A stretch of 64,000 nucleotides of DNA from positions 3,906,001 to 3,970,000 of the forward strand of contig CM106586.1 of the NCBI GenBank assembly GCA_048013815.1. The letters are read 5' to 3'. A program made the translations under genes and the position numbers. Source of the DNA: Setoptus koraiensis. Lineage: Eukaryota > Arthropoda. The notes beneath the pieces are model-generated. The model had not been told where the DNA came from and did not search any database. It saw nothing but the letters and a program-made list of their open reading frames with translations. Positions 1 through 11,872 of the stretch are shown piece after piece (the first letter of the stretch is position 1; the number at the start of each line of letters is the position of its first letter).

Positions 1-1079
1 TACATTCCGCCGATATTTTTTCCTCCAATGTGTTATTTCCAAAACTTATTAGCTGCCAAGAAATCACACAATTGGCGCAAACATACCAGCGGACATACAA
101 AACAGCCAGCTGGATGCCATAGGAATTGTTTTATATCATGGGAACAGCAGCAACAGTATTAACGGCAACCCTAGTTTCACTTTAGCTGACATATAGGAAT
201 GGAAAATTTCAATTCAACGTGAGCGATTAATCGGCGAAAGGATTGGCACTTGTCAATTGATTGTAGGCCCGAATAACCTTGACTATCTCATGAGTGGCAT
301 TTAATTGAAATCAAAAGCCCAATTCCATGGTCACAAATACCTCGGCTGCAACAGATTGGCCACGGTTGGGTGCATCGTCGCAAAATCATCACCATGAACT
401 GTTCACAATGTCATTCAGTTCGGATAAAGAGCAAAATTTATACCTCAAACACGATGAACTTGACTCTTTATGAAATATCCTGCAAGCAAATCGGTTGATA
501 TAATTAATTATCACATATAAGCATGCCTTTTGCAGCCAACAAATGATTCTATTCAAAATGAACTTTTCAATGGAATCATTCTTGCTAATGTTGTGTCTCA
601 TCGCTTGCGAACAAAACATAAATAGGAAACCTGTTGATGGTTTTGTGTTTTGCTGCAACTTTATCCGAGCAATAGCGTCATGTGAGATTGAAACTGTCAC
701 GATTGCCATGTGTCTGTAGTCACACTGCTGAATGTCACCTGAATGTCAGCGCCTCATCCTAGTGACAACTACATCGTGTGTTATGAAAATCGCTTTGATA
801 ATAATTGAAATATATTTTGTCACACATCGGCATTGCTGAGAGGCCCTGAAACAAACAAATTAATAACCACTCTGCCCACCATCTACACGCAACTAAAAGC
901 CATTTTTCTCCAGTATTTCACTGGCAGTTAGTGCCAATTTAGTGACTAATGGCAGGGCATGTCATCGGAACGAGTTGTGGTTCATGACGAAACCACCATG
1001 AAATATTGCTTACCTGGTTCGTTCGTAAACTGGTCTGAATGTACGTTGGCAAGACGTTATTGTTTGTCAAGATTGAGAG
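1..1079. other. AT-rich region, no gene seen
   Basis: I see no convincing exon here on either strand. A minus-strand open frame of about 106 codons (389-709) has no recognisable motif and no splice or polyadenylation context, so it is treated as chance. Confidence 0.5.
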
Positions 1080-1837
1080 ATGTTTTGCACGCTTCGTTGC
1101 GCAATTAGCTATTTAAATCAGCCTGACTCAGGCGTACGCATCTTGCCACACTTGGACATTGTTCATTGCAGCGGAAATGACTCAATGCGACTTAAATTAT
1201 TTCTTTTTGGTCGAAATGTTTGCTTCATTTGCAAATTGAACATATGCGAGCAAGGACCAAATATCGTCGGCATCATTCGCATCGTGTCTAAATTACAAAA
1301 GCCGGACTATTGTCATCAGAGCTCTGGTTTACCAATGGCCAAATTGTTTTGTGAATTACATCAACAGATCACCGTCACATCGTTAGTGTCGCGAACCAAT
1401 CGCAATTCAGAAAGGTAACGACAACTATGATCCAGCACATAAGCACACTTGTAATATATCTGTTTATAGTGATCATAATTAATCATCAATGCATGATTAA
1501 AGTGTTTATGTTAAATATCAGAGTGTTACGTAAATTTAATTTTCATCATCATGGCATCAACAGGTTGGCCGAAATGGCACGAACAAGCAAGCTTAGGAAG
1601 CCAAGCTCCCGGTCAAGACTGACAAGAATACGGCGGCCGGGCGGAGGCCATTTCGATGCGACGGCGCTGAAATTGTATTCGGCCACCAAAGTGACATCGT
1701 TAATTGGTAATAGCACTTTTGCTACAAACACTGTAAACTTTTTTGCTGACCTGAGAAGCAAATTGCCTAGAGCGGATGATTTATTTACGCAGCCATTCGT
1801 AAAAACAATTCTGGATTTCAAGCGCCAATACGTCTAA
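1080..1837 (+). CDS. possible two-exon gene, product unknown
   Basis: An open frame from ATG 1080 reaches a GT donor after base 1414. A second open block starts after an AG acceptor at 1564 and stops at 1837. The phases match (two bases plus one), and joining the exons gives 202 residues with a 149-nt intron. The second half is basic at first (repeated Arg/Lys/Ser) and then reads GGGHFDATALKLYSATKV and later LFTQPFVKTILDFKRQY, which looks like real protein. The first half is less convincing, and the true first exon may lie elsewhere. AATAAA-like signals follow near 1997 and 2033. I do not recognise the family. An overlapping minus-strand frame (1549-1821) is probably its shadow. Confidence 0.35.
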
Positions 1838-2317
1838 TACAAATTGTTTCATACGTATACGTATACAAAAATATGACAATAACAATACCGATAATATCTC
1901 ACTAATATACACAATAACGTGAACGGATAAACGTTTGTTAGCAATCACGATAAGCTATGATAATTGACTAACTCTTAATAATAAATCAAGCAAGCAAATA
2001 AATTGAACAACAACAACAATAACACCAACAACAAATAAAGCAAACATTTGTAGGCGAACAAAAAACACGCACTGCCTCGCTCTGTTATCTAATGTATTGT
2101 TTACTCAACCGAAATCATCTAATTTTACCTGATTTGTGGCAAAAATAGATCCGTTCCATCAACAATATATTTATGTTGATAGTACAAATCTAAAGGATAT
2201 TGACTCACGGCTTAGCTTTGAATAAATAAGAGTGCCAAACCTATCCGACAAACGCTAGCGTTTTACAATAAAATGGGTTATAATAAAAACAAGCCTTCGA
2301 CAGGCCATTCCAATAAG

Positions 2318-2506
2318 CTACCTGTTTTTGAAAGCTCTCGCATGCTTGCGATAATCTTGTTCTAAATGTACCCTCGATAAATAACTGTGTCGCCTGTTTG
2401 CTTGTTCAATTCTAACCCATTCACTGGTTGATTTCAGCTCGGCGATTAGTGCGCGTTCAATGAACGAAGGATTCGCATGTCGACGTTTCGGAAACTTCGA
2501 AAACAC
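2318..2506 (-). CDS. possible terminal exon, short helical basic protein
   Basis: This minus-strand open block has no ATG at its 5' end, so it would be a last exon. It ends in a charged, apparently helical stretch (RALIAELKSTSEWVRIEQAN, then HLEQDYRKHARAFKNR) before a stop. The pattern of a glutamate/leucine helix, an EQ/EH-rich segment and a final KAF-x-x-R loosely recalls the C-terminus of the small ciliary protein CFAP141. That is only a visual resemblance. I could not place the upstream exon or its acceptor, and a second frame through the same DNA (2446-2652) competes with it. Confidence 0.25.
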   Translation of the reverse strand: MFSKFPKRRHANPSFIERALIAELKSTSEWVRIEQANRRHSYLSRVHLEQDYRKHARAFKNR

Positions 2507-2652
2507 TTCCGGTTTCGAGACAAATTCTCAGCTGACCCATCCGTGGGACGACTAACAGAAAACAAGAATAAGATGGAAGAATAAGAGCGATAAAGAGATT
2601 GCACTAATCGGTGCTGGGGTAGAAAATGATTGAAAGAAACTGATCTGCACAC

Positions 2653-5596
2653 TTTTAGGTATAAAGCTGAGATTTATCTAGGATTTAGAGAGTTTTCAAG
2701 TATGCACAAGCGAATAGAAGCGGATAAGTGGGCCGTGTTGTCGCATGGGGCCAACAGGAGATGTGCGATCGATTGTGCGAAATAAACTGTATTGTATTTT
2801 TGCTGACTCTAGACTGTATAGTATAAATGTTGAGCAATGTGATTCGTTGGCACGTAAATCGGCATTTCGTTGCCATAGTAACAAACAAGAATGTTGATGT
2901 CTATTGTGACTTTTTGTCAAGCTCGAATGAGCGTGATGGGCACAGATTGCGTTGTCGTTTTTGTGGTCGTTTCGTCGTTTTTCGTTGAAGCGGAATAGAC
3001 GCAATAGACATCATCATTGTGCACTCATAAATATGCAATATGAAAATTCATCAATTATTATCGTCATTAGATGATGATTATTGTTTGTTGGTGTTGCAAG
3101 CCGATCATTAGTTGGACAGAAAGAACGCTGATACAAATAGATTGAGCGAGGGCGAGTTGTCCTCAGTTTTGTTGTTAGGTTAGGTTAGTTGTACTAGTCA
3201 TTGAGTTGGTTAATTAGTTGACGGCAGCAGCACTTGGCAGACTTTGCGATTACGACTATGACTAAGTAGTTGGCGCATGAATTTACATGACAGTCAGCTT
3301 GATTGCAATATTTTTGTCTTTCTCAAAGGGTGGAGCTTGTGTCGTTTCGCACGCAATGTTCATCAAATTGTTTATCAGCTTGTTTACCGGTCGCCATATA
3401 TCGGCGCAAGAAAGCAAGCAAACAAACAGAAAAATTGGATAAAATAAGCATCTCTAATCATACAGACACTGACAACTAGATCGCGTGAGTGCAACAATGC
3501 AAATGAAGCGAATGCGCTGAGATCCGACGGGCGCCAAGATAATGGATTGACACACACACACACACTCCGGCACTTGACGAGCCGGCTCACGACATCTGAC
3601 AATTGTTGCATTGCGACAGACGACCGGCCGTGAGTGAACAGGTGAAAGCAGGTGAAGTGAGCACTAGCTAGTCAATAAAGCGACAGCAACAATAAAGAGG
3701 CGCCCAACTGTCATCATTTGATCATTTAATGTGAGAGAATGTGCGAAAATGGCGACGGTGCGATATGGAAAGTTTCAAGAGCAACTCGTCACTTGTTGTT
3801 GTTTATTGTTACCTGTTTTTGTTGTTGTGCTGTTGTGGTTGTTGTGCTGTTGTGGTTGTTGCGGCGTGGTCGGTGTTGTGCTGTCGTCGATGTCGTCGAT
3901 GTTGTCGGTATGCGGTTGTTGTGCTGTTGTTGGCGATGCTGATGCTGGAGTTGTTGTGGTTGTGTGTGGTCGTGACATTAGTCGCTGTTGAGCTGTTGCG
4001 CGAATCGTCATCTCAAACAACAACTGGCAGCCAGTGTGTGAGTGGTTGTAATGGCCAAGATCGTTCGCTAGCACCGGCGTATTATGTAACACCGGCAGTT
4101 GTGTTTGTGTCTGACACAACACAACTGCCGGCACTTGCCATGCCACAGACAGACTCACATTGGATATATCTTGTTGGATGGATATGGCTGATAGATGGCA
4201 AACAGCGCCAGCGAGTGTTTGCCGTCTATCAATAACATCCACAGGTGAATTTATTGGCCCATCCACACATTATATAGTCTATAGATTGTACAATGAGAGA
4301 TTCTATTAAATTAAATATATATTATTTGCAGCAATGAATACGTGACTCGAGTTGCACTGGGCCAACTGTGCGCTCTTGTAAGTCTGCCAAGTGCGAATAG
4401 AGTGCGCCTCTGGCGAGTGAATACACTGTACATTTAATGGCAACATTACGTAATAATAATATAATATTATTATAATATACAGAATAATATATAGAAACAT
4501 GCACTCGAATGCTGAAACGATGATATAAAACGATTAGTTGGTTAGTAGTGATAGCAATAATTACATACAGGCAGAGCACTATGTGTTAATTGCTGCACGA
4601 TTGTAAATACAAGCAGCAACAGCAACAACAACGACGCTCGTCAATAAAACAACTACTACCTGTTGTCGGTGTACCTGTTCACTCGCAACAAGTGCATCCT
4701 CTGCTCCTTTCACACGAAAATTGAAAGGAAAGTTTCAATTGAAAAATTCAACTCTCTCTCTCTCAACGGGATAACAGACCCACTTTGGATTATGTGGCGT
4801 GCACAAGCTCTTTCGGTCGGATAAAAACAATAATAATACCACCACGTTTTATATACGCGCTGTATATTCGCGAGCCAAACACAACAAACTGATACCAGCT
4901 AACACCAGCCGGCCGAGCAAGATTGTTTATTAGTGTCATTATTATTTCTATTAGCGATACTGTTATTAGTTATTCCGACACAAACACAAACAGCGACACA
5001 TTGTGTGCATGTGTCGCCTTTGATTACATCATCAGGTAACTTTTATGATCGCTAATGCGAGCGATGATCGCATTGTGTGGCCGCACTTAAACGCACAGTG
5101 ATTTAATCAATTGTCTAATTGGCTTGCGAGCATAACATTATTTTGTGTCTCTCTAATTCAGTCTAGTAATCGCATCAAACAGAACAGCGACAGGCAACTC
5201 GCAACTCATAACTCACAACTCGCAACTCGAAACGTCACCTGTGAAACGGTGAGCCAAATTGAGGCCGACGCACTGACGTGATTTAGCTGGATTATTATAA
5301 TTATTGTGGCACGAGAGTGACGACAAACAGTGTGTGTGTGGCGATAATCGCTGGTAGTCGCAACAGCTCATAATCGCTCGTTAATGCCCGCTGCGGCTCC
5401 TCGCCCGACATCTCTCTGCATCAGCGACAAGTTATAACAGCAGCGATAATATTAATTTGCAAACCCCTTCGCCTGTTGCCGCAAAAAGCGTTTGTCAGCG
5501 TGATCAGTGAGCCGGTTAGCCGATTGAGTGTTGGTGGCAAGCAGCGACAACAGAGAATGTGCATCTAGCAACGAGCACGACGCCACTGCCTGCGAA
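2653..5596. other. non-coding stretch with simple repeats
   Basis: No supported gene. From about 3790 to 3980 the plus strand is dominated by GTTGTT/TGTTG runs, which open several frames at once (poly-Val, poly-Leu, poly-Cys), all low-complexity artefacts. Short CA and CT runs occur near 3550 and 4755. The last few hundred bases could include a promoter and 5' UTR for the coding blocks that follow, but I see no decisive core-promoter element. Confidence 0.5.
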
Positions 5597-5746
5597 ATGA
5601 CTGCGCGACTGCCAGCCAATCACAACAGCGACACCAACAGCAACAACAACACCGACAGCAACAACGACACCGACAGCAACAACGACATCGACAGCAACAA
5701 CGACAATCCAATCAGCGGCTCATTTGTTTGCGGCAACGAGCAACAG
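5597..5746 (+). CDS. possible first coding exon, Asn/Asp/Ser-rich
   Basis: ATG 5597 opens 50 codons that end exactly at a GTGAGT donor (5747), in phase 0. The peptide is mostly a repeat of Asn, Asp, Ser and Thr from tandem copies of a GACAGCAACAAC-type unit, then SGSFVCGNEQQ. It could be spliced to the long exon downstream: an AG before 6240 would be in frame, though that acceptor is weak. It could equally be a transcribed 5' leader. There is no recognised domain. Confidence 0.25.
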
Positions 5747-6245
5747 GTGAGTGATAGCGCTCGACAAGGACAAGCGCCGTTTTGCATACAGCAGCAGCAG
5801 CAGCACTTGCACTCGAAAGCTGACAGCAATGGATGAAATTGAGCAGCCTTTTATCAGACGCGTACACGCCATTCGGCGTAACGAAGAGTGATGGTCGAAG
5901 ACATCGACAAATACGCCAAGCCACACAGCAAACAGGCAACACGCAACGCCAGCGATTTCCATTGACATTGCGAGCAGCGACAACAAGCGAGCCACAACAA
6001 GCGAGCCACAAACGACAACAACAGCAGCCAGCGAGCTCACTCGGCCGGGCAAACAGCGAGCGACAAACAGTGTCAACATTTGAGGTGACAGGTGACAAGT
6101 TGAATTGCTGGCGAGCGAATTCGGCGAGCGAATTTGGCGAGCGAGCGAACAATTAATTCACAGTCGAGTTCAAGGTGATCGATCTGTCGGTGGCGGCGGC
6201 AGCATTTAAACAGTGGCAACAGCAGCACACACGCAACAGTGTATC

Positions 6246-8859
6246 ATGGCAAACACAAACACAAACAACAATAGCGACAGCAACACTGTCAAGATCGTGG
6301 AAAGAGCGAAAACTTTTGTAGAGCAACAGCAGCAACAGCAGCAACAACAGCAACAGCAGCAACAACAGCAACAACAGCAACAACAGCAGCACAGTGGCAA
6401 CGAGCGCATAAGTGGCGGTTTCGAAAAGGTAACAACAAGCAACAAAACTGCAATTGATTGCGTTATTATGAATAGTGAGTTAATTAGCGACAATCAGCGT
6501 GACCCAAACAACCGATCGGCCAGTCGAGCGCCAGCAAACGCGGGGTCAAACGGTGTCGCGCTTGTGACAGACGCTTGCCCGAATGCGCATACACTAAATG
6601 ATAATCATACACACGACGACAGCGATACAGCAGCAGCAAAGTCGTTGTCCAGTTACAACAACGAACGTTCTCGGCAAACTTTACGCCAGTCGGCCCATCA
6701 GTCAAATATCCGCGACGGCGAGCGTGCCGACGACGGGCAATCGCGCAACAAGTGCAACAATCTACACACACAAAAACTGTCCGATTTCGCTGACACTTCA
6801 TTCATTAATGCCGGCCGAAGCCGGCGTCACCACAGCGGCGCCACTGGAAGCGCCAATCCGCTAGAGGCGAACCCGCTAGAGGCGAACCCGCTCGAGGCGA
6901 ACCCGCTAGAGGAGAATCCGCTCGAGGAGAATCCGCTCGAGGAGAAACGAGCGGGCCGGTGTCAGCTCGCCCGTCGGGCCAATATTGACACGAGTGACGC
7001 GATTGTTGACGCAAACAGCAGTCAAGCGACACAGCAACAGTCGGCGAGTGCCAGCGACAGCACGCCAGAAATACCCGACGCATTAGAAAAACCCGACGCG
7101 CAAGAAACACCCGACGCGCCAGAAATACCCGACGCATTAGAAAAACCCGACGCATTAGAAGGATCCGACGCGCCGGAAACGCCGGCCACCAACACGGGCC
7201 AGCGTGAGCCGCTCGAGGAGCAGTCGACGACACGACCGGCGAGGCCAACAAACATGACAGACACGCACAACAGCAACACTTCCGGCGACCGCGACAAGTG
7301 CTGCTGTTGCTGCTGCCTGTCGCGAACCATAAACAACAACAACAACAAAAATGACCACTGTCCACTTGGGGGCCGCCAGAGCAGACAATCGTCCACGGTG
7401 TCGCTGGCCTGCAGCTCGGATTGCAGCTCCTCGAATTGCAGTTTGTCGTCGTGTCGCGACAACGACACGCCGGCGATCAACAATTCACTCAACAGTGACA
7501 ACAGTTGCGCCAGCGACAGCTCAAGCGGCGCCAGCAGCTACACAATACAACGTTACAGTGATAAGTTATCAACAAATAATCGCAAACAACAACATTATGC
7601 CCGATCTGTCAACGGTCATCATCAGTCAGTGTCAGCTGGCATTGACAAGCTCGGCAAGCAGCTGACCGGCGGCAGCTGTCAGTTTTGCGCCAGTAGGGGC
7701 GCCGCTGTTTCTAGAAGCATCACCAAACACAACGACAGCAGCGACATTGAATCAGCACAAACAACAACCTGTAGATATAATAATTTATTAGGTGGCGCCA
7801 TGGGCGCCGCCAAATCAATGGTGATCGCCAGCGATGCCGCCCACGCACATTGCTGCCATAATGAATGCAGCAGCAGCAACAAGCGCGACAAATCATCGTC
7901 GATATTGTCGAGCTACTTGCACAATTATCATCAGCATTATAATTCGTCGTGTGGCTTGTTGGGTCACGACGAGTCGTACTCGTCGAGTCAAGCCTCGTAT
8001 TTGGGCTCATTAAGTCCGCTGCTGATGGGTGGCGTGGCGGGCAAGTCGGCGCTGCCGTCGGCGCCCACCTCAAACATGATTATGCTGATGAACGTGAGAC
8101 AATTGCTGCAAAACACGTCGGCGAGCTCGCGAACGTTGCCCCCGAATTGTCGCGCGTCGTCCGAAGTCATCGACTTTGAAAAATCGGCCTGCAACAGCGA
8201 GCGGCCGGCCGAACAGCAGCGCCACAAGGGCAACAAGTGGCACAAGTTGGCTCTAAAAGAGAGAAAATTTCTCTGGCAAGCCGGCTGGAAGCGATGGCCG
8301 AAAGCCAACAGCAGCACCAGCGACGACGAGATGACCAGAGCGGCCGGAATTGAAAACAGCGATGCCCGTGCCACGACGGGCATCGATGGCGGCAATCGAG
8401 AAAATTGCGACAATCTAAAAAATGGTGAGCGTCGCGAAAGTCGAGAAAGTCGAGCAAATCGAGCAAATCGAGAAAGCGGAGAAAATGGCGAAAATTTTAA
8501 ACACGACGAAGTGAGCGACGACGCCGCTTTGCGACAAAACCACAGCCAATTAGTGATCTCATTAGACGACGATGACAGCATCACAAACAATTCTAGTCAA
8601 ATACGAGATAGGACGAACGCGATGAGTTGCGAGCTGCCAATCGGCCAATCTGCACTATCCTGTTTGATCCTGTCTGGCGACAAACAACAGATAAACCGAG
8701 CCGAAGATAACAATCGGCCGGCCACAAGATGTGGGCATTTTCTCTTCGGCGCCGCCGGCTGTGTCGATGGAGTCGATAAGGCGCTCGACCGGGCAGCACA
8801 ATCTAAAGCAAACACCGCATCATCGGCGCACCATCACGGCAGCCTGGCCGAAATCAATG
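6246..8859 (+). CDS. very long low-complexity coding exon, unknown protein
   Basis: From ATG 6246 the frame is open for 871 codons and closes at a canonical GTAAGT donor (8860) in phase 1, after the residues SLAEIN. An in-frame stop at 6207 limits extension upstream. Visible features in order: 22 consecutive glutamines (about residues 27-48), six copies of a five-residue ANPLE/ENPLE repeat (204-233), a PDALEK/PDAPET-type six-residue repeat (about 273-312), a run of six cysteines, Ser/Cys-rich stretches, a His-rich stretch, and a basic Trp-containing segment (KWHKLALKERKFLWQAGW, about 667-684). No enzyme domain is visible; most of it is probably disordered. It may be the 5' exon of the TMEM268-like gene downstream (same strand, 1.3 kb away), but I could not find the linking exon. 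It could also be a 5' exon of another gene. An open frame this long, with period-3 peptide repeats and a donor at its end, argues for real coding. Confidence 0.6.
6324..6389 (+). repeat. CAA/CAG run encoding 22 glutamines
   Basis: An interrupted CAR microsatellite inside the long exon. On the minus strand it reads as poly-Leu or poly-Cys, which explains the spurious frames there. Confidence 0.9.
6855..6944 (+). repeat. 15-bp coding minisatellite, six copies
   Basis: There are six head-to-tail copies of a 15-bp unit like aatccgctagaggcg with a few substitutions, encoding NPLEA/NPLEE pentapeptides in frame. Most differences are synonymous or Ala/Glu swaps, so the frame is kept. Confidence 0.9.
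7062..7180 (+). repeat. 18-bp coding minisatellite (PDA repeats)
   Basis: About six copies of an 18-bp unit encode proline-aspartate-alanine followed by a variable residue, glutamate and Lys/Thr/Ile. The frame is kept throughout. It belongs to the same exon as the NPLE array. Confidence 0.85.
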
Positions 8860-10206
8860 GTAAGTCATCATCAGTGTCGATAATAATAATGACGATGTAT
8901 TATTATTTATTAGTGAGACAGCCACAGAAAGACAAACAACAAGACGGCGGAAGTTAGTTAGCTGGCCGATTGTGGCTCGATAGTCGCGCTCGCTAGATCA
9001 GATATCGCCACTCACACTTGCTAATTGAATGCTGCTAATTAAATTGTTGTTTTTGCAGCACATAGCATATGTTATTATTGTCGCTGCTCAAGTCGACATC
9101 GCTAATTATTATTTTAGTCAGTATAAATATGCCACGTAACACCCGACGCCAATCAACGCTGGATCATGCGCGCTCCCAAATTCATCTTGACGATGCTTTT
9201 ACGCTGATCTGTGTGCATCTGTCGCCCCTTTGGCTGTTACATATTAAATTACAACTGGCAATATCTTGACGGAAATTCACCCAAAAATATCGCCCAAAAT
9301 ATCGCCGAATTATAGCCGAAAATTTCACCGAAAATTTCACTTCATTGTTGCGCTGTTGAGCCGCCCGTCGAGCCGACACAAACTTGAAGGGTCTCGCCTG
9401 ATTTGTCCGTTCAATGTTCAAGTGTTGAGTCCAATATTCGAGCATTGCAGCCGATATTCGAGCGTTGAATCCAAATTCGAGCGTTGAATCGAGTATTTCA
9501 ACTTGCATCCAAAGTTGTCATACTGCCGAGACGCCAGACAGAAATCCACTCAACAAATGTCAACGATTCGTGCCGCTAGGTGCCAATGTTGTTCGACATT
9601 ACCAGAGTGCAAATTGTACAGTGAAAACTTGCAACAATATTTCAAACTATACGATTTCGGCCAAACATCCATCTACTACAGCAAGAATAACAGCAACAGC
9701 AGCAACAACAATACTAGTAGCAACCATTTACATAACAGTGATAGCAATAATGACAAATTCACTAATGACAATTCTTCAACTTCGCCCAATCGATTCCCGT
9801 CCCAACGACAACACTTAGGCAACAACAACAACAACGACAACACTTGCGCCCACTTGGTGCCCGTATGCCAAAACTCACAAGCTCTCATTGCCAAACGACC
9901 ACTCATTTCCAGGCCTAAATATCCGAATAACACCATTTTGGCGGAAATAACTGCCGGAAATCAACTAATAACCTGGTTGTGGCCAATCAAATTTCAATCA
10001 CAATCAGTGCCTGAGCCCCTTCTCAATGCGGACCTTAGCGTAGGTTTCAGTGCTCAAATTACCATTTACTATTGTCGCTCAAGTTTAATGAGCTGACGAC
10101 CTAATGTCAGAATGTGATCTGTTAATTATTTATCAATTAACATGTTAACCCAATATCTGTTATATGTCTGTTATATTATATCCACTTATGACCGCACCGA
10201 AAACAG
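8860..10206. other. probable intron or intergenic stretch
   Basis: It begins with the GTAAGT donor of the long exon and ends at the AG acceptor before 10207. Several frames are open here (for example 9503-10096), with Asn/Ser-rich translations and no domain I recognise. A missing exon of the TMEM268-like gene, or the link to the 871-codon exon, should lie here or further upstream. I could not identify it. Confidence 0.45.
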
Positions 10207-11478
10207 CTCACGGTGGAGGAGTACAGGGACATACTGGGCACACTAACCAACGACTTGCGATTCAATATTCACCTGATATTATATAAGAGGATCTTCTTGT
10301 TATGGTTCATATTTACATTGTTGGGCCTGACGGTGTTGCTTTTAAGCAATCTACAAGCGGTCATATTTTATTCCCTGTTTGTGGCATGGCTTGCAGTGCA
10401 GAGCCTGTCACTGTTGGGATGCCGAATGTTGCGATCCAAGGTGAGCCATCCCTTTATTATTATAATTATGACACAATTTGATACAATTATAATTAACATT
10501 ATAACAAAACAAACAAATAACATTAATTGCAAAACACTAATTTCACCATTTCGAAATGTCCATGCTCGTGCAAACTGCAGCTGAATCACATGCTAGAAAA
10601 GTCCATTGCTCAAGTGAACAGCTTCCTATTGGGTCACAATCTAATGTTGGGCTCGCTAGATCGAGGCGGCCTCATAGTGACCAATCCCGTTATACCTATA
10701 ATTTACTTTGACACATCTCAATGCCGAGTGAGTAAACAATAATTTAAAAATTTTAAAATTTTTAAATTTTTAAATGAATTTACGACAATTGCCAATCTTG
10801 CAATTTAATTGGTTCAATTGATGATGAGCCACACATATTTAACCAGCTATCTGTGTATGTTTGTCGTGTATTTGTCTCGTTTGCATCGTTTAGGAACACA
10901 TCGAATCTATTATCGAAAAGGACTGCAAAACGAGTGAGGACGACGAAACAATTTTGAATTACTCCAGTTTCGATTGGTGCTACTCGGCGCCGAGACAATT
11001 GAGTATCATAGAGCGTTCCGTACGTATGACAATACTGGTTGTATAGTGCCTACAATGCATTTCGTTGCTCTAATATCGCTCTAACATCGCTCTAATATCT
11101 CATTATTATCTGTCCATTTATGCATGCATCTTTTTGTCTCTATTCTCTACAAATTCTCTATACTAATTGGCGCAGCGCTTGGCCAAAAAGATAATTCTCA
11201 GATACAGCCAAAGATGGATTTTAATGTTTGACAAAAAAAAACTCTCCTTTACTAGTCAAGTGAACGCCAGACACCTTAGCACCGGCAAATGTTTTTGTCA
11301 ATTTATAGAGGATCAGTTCTGTTCGGTTAACAATGGGGGCGCCGGCAAAGCGTTGCATCATTTCAGGCCCACTAACACCAACAATAATAGCAAACAATTA
11401 TCCGGCCAGAGGTCGCCACCTGTTCTGGGTGTCAATATTGACGGCACCACAGTGCCGACATGTGCAAATTGGCAACAA

Positions 11479-11509
<31 letters not shown>

Positions 11510-11635
11510 AACAACGACATGCAAACAAACGCCAAAAATCTCTTTTGCTATTCGAGGCAGCAGCTCAACAAACACAACAAAGGACAAACAACGGCAATAG
11601 TTGCGATATTTTAATTGAAACCGGTGCCAAAACAC

Positions 11636-11672
<37 letters not shown>

Positions 11673-11772
11673 TCTGGCGAGACTGGCTGGCACAAACGCG
11701 TACAAGAAGCAAACCAACGGTTTGCTGTATTGCATCTCCAAGGCTCCGTCGCGCGGCCCCGAGATGGTCTAA
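10207..11772 (+). CDS. TMEM268-like two-pass membrane protein (5' partial)
   Basis: Four exons join in phase 0: 10207-10440, 10581-10727, 10894-11019 and 11176-11772, giving 367 residues to the stop. All have AG acceptors and GTGAGC, GTGAGT or GTACGT donors. Exon 1 has VEEYRDIL followed by two hydrophobic segments (about residues 29-48 and 50-70), the usual two-helix hairpin of TMEM268. Exon 2 has LLGHNLMLGS and IPIIYFDTSQC, matching the conserved Leu-Leu-Gly and Tyr-Phe-Asp blocks. Exon 4 starts with an alpha-helical segment and has GKCFCQFIEDQFC, matching the conserved Cys-x-Cys-Gln-x-Ile-Glu end of the family. The molecular role of TMEM268 is poorly defined; it is a membrane protein linked to integrin beta-4 stability in human cells. 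Beyond the conserved end there is a lineage-specific tail of about 140 residues with polyGln (near 11479-11517) and polyThr. The N-terminal exon is not located. Confidence 0.72.
11638..11673 (+). repeat. ACG trinucleotide run in coding tail
   Basis: Eleven or more ACG units encode a threonine run in the tail of the TMEM268-like protein. A separate CAA/CAG run just upstream (11479-11517) encodes glutamines. Confidence 0.9.
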
Positions 11773-11866
11773 TGGCATGCAAACAGAGCCAAATGGCGAG
11801 ACTTGTGTGTCTGTTGGCCCTGACATTCAGCCTGTTTTGCGATGGCTCGGCCTTCGACGAGAACAA

Positions 11867-11872
11867 AATAAA
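11867..11872 (+). promoter_or_regulatory. AATAAA polyadenylation signal
   Basis: A canonical AATAAA lies 95 bases after the stop codon of the TMEM268-like gene, a suitable place for its 3' end. Confidence 0.6.

Noticed and set aside
3731-4266. Overlapping open frames of 67-164 codons on both strands
   Set aside because: They come from TGTTGT/GTTGTG runs read in every frame as Val, Leu, Cys or Gln/Thr; no start context, domain or splice support.
6153-6493. Poly-Leu and poly-Cys minus-strand frames
   Set aside because: Reverse complement of the CAA/CAG poly-Gln run.
6805-7501. Minus-strand frames of 159 and 186 codons
   Set aside because: They are antisense shadows of the coding minisatellites in the 6246-8859 exon; the repeat unit lengths (15 and 18 bp) keep all frames open.
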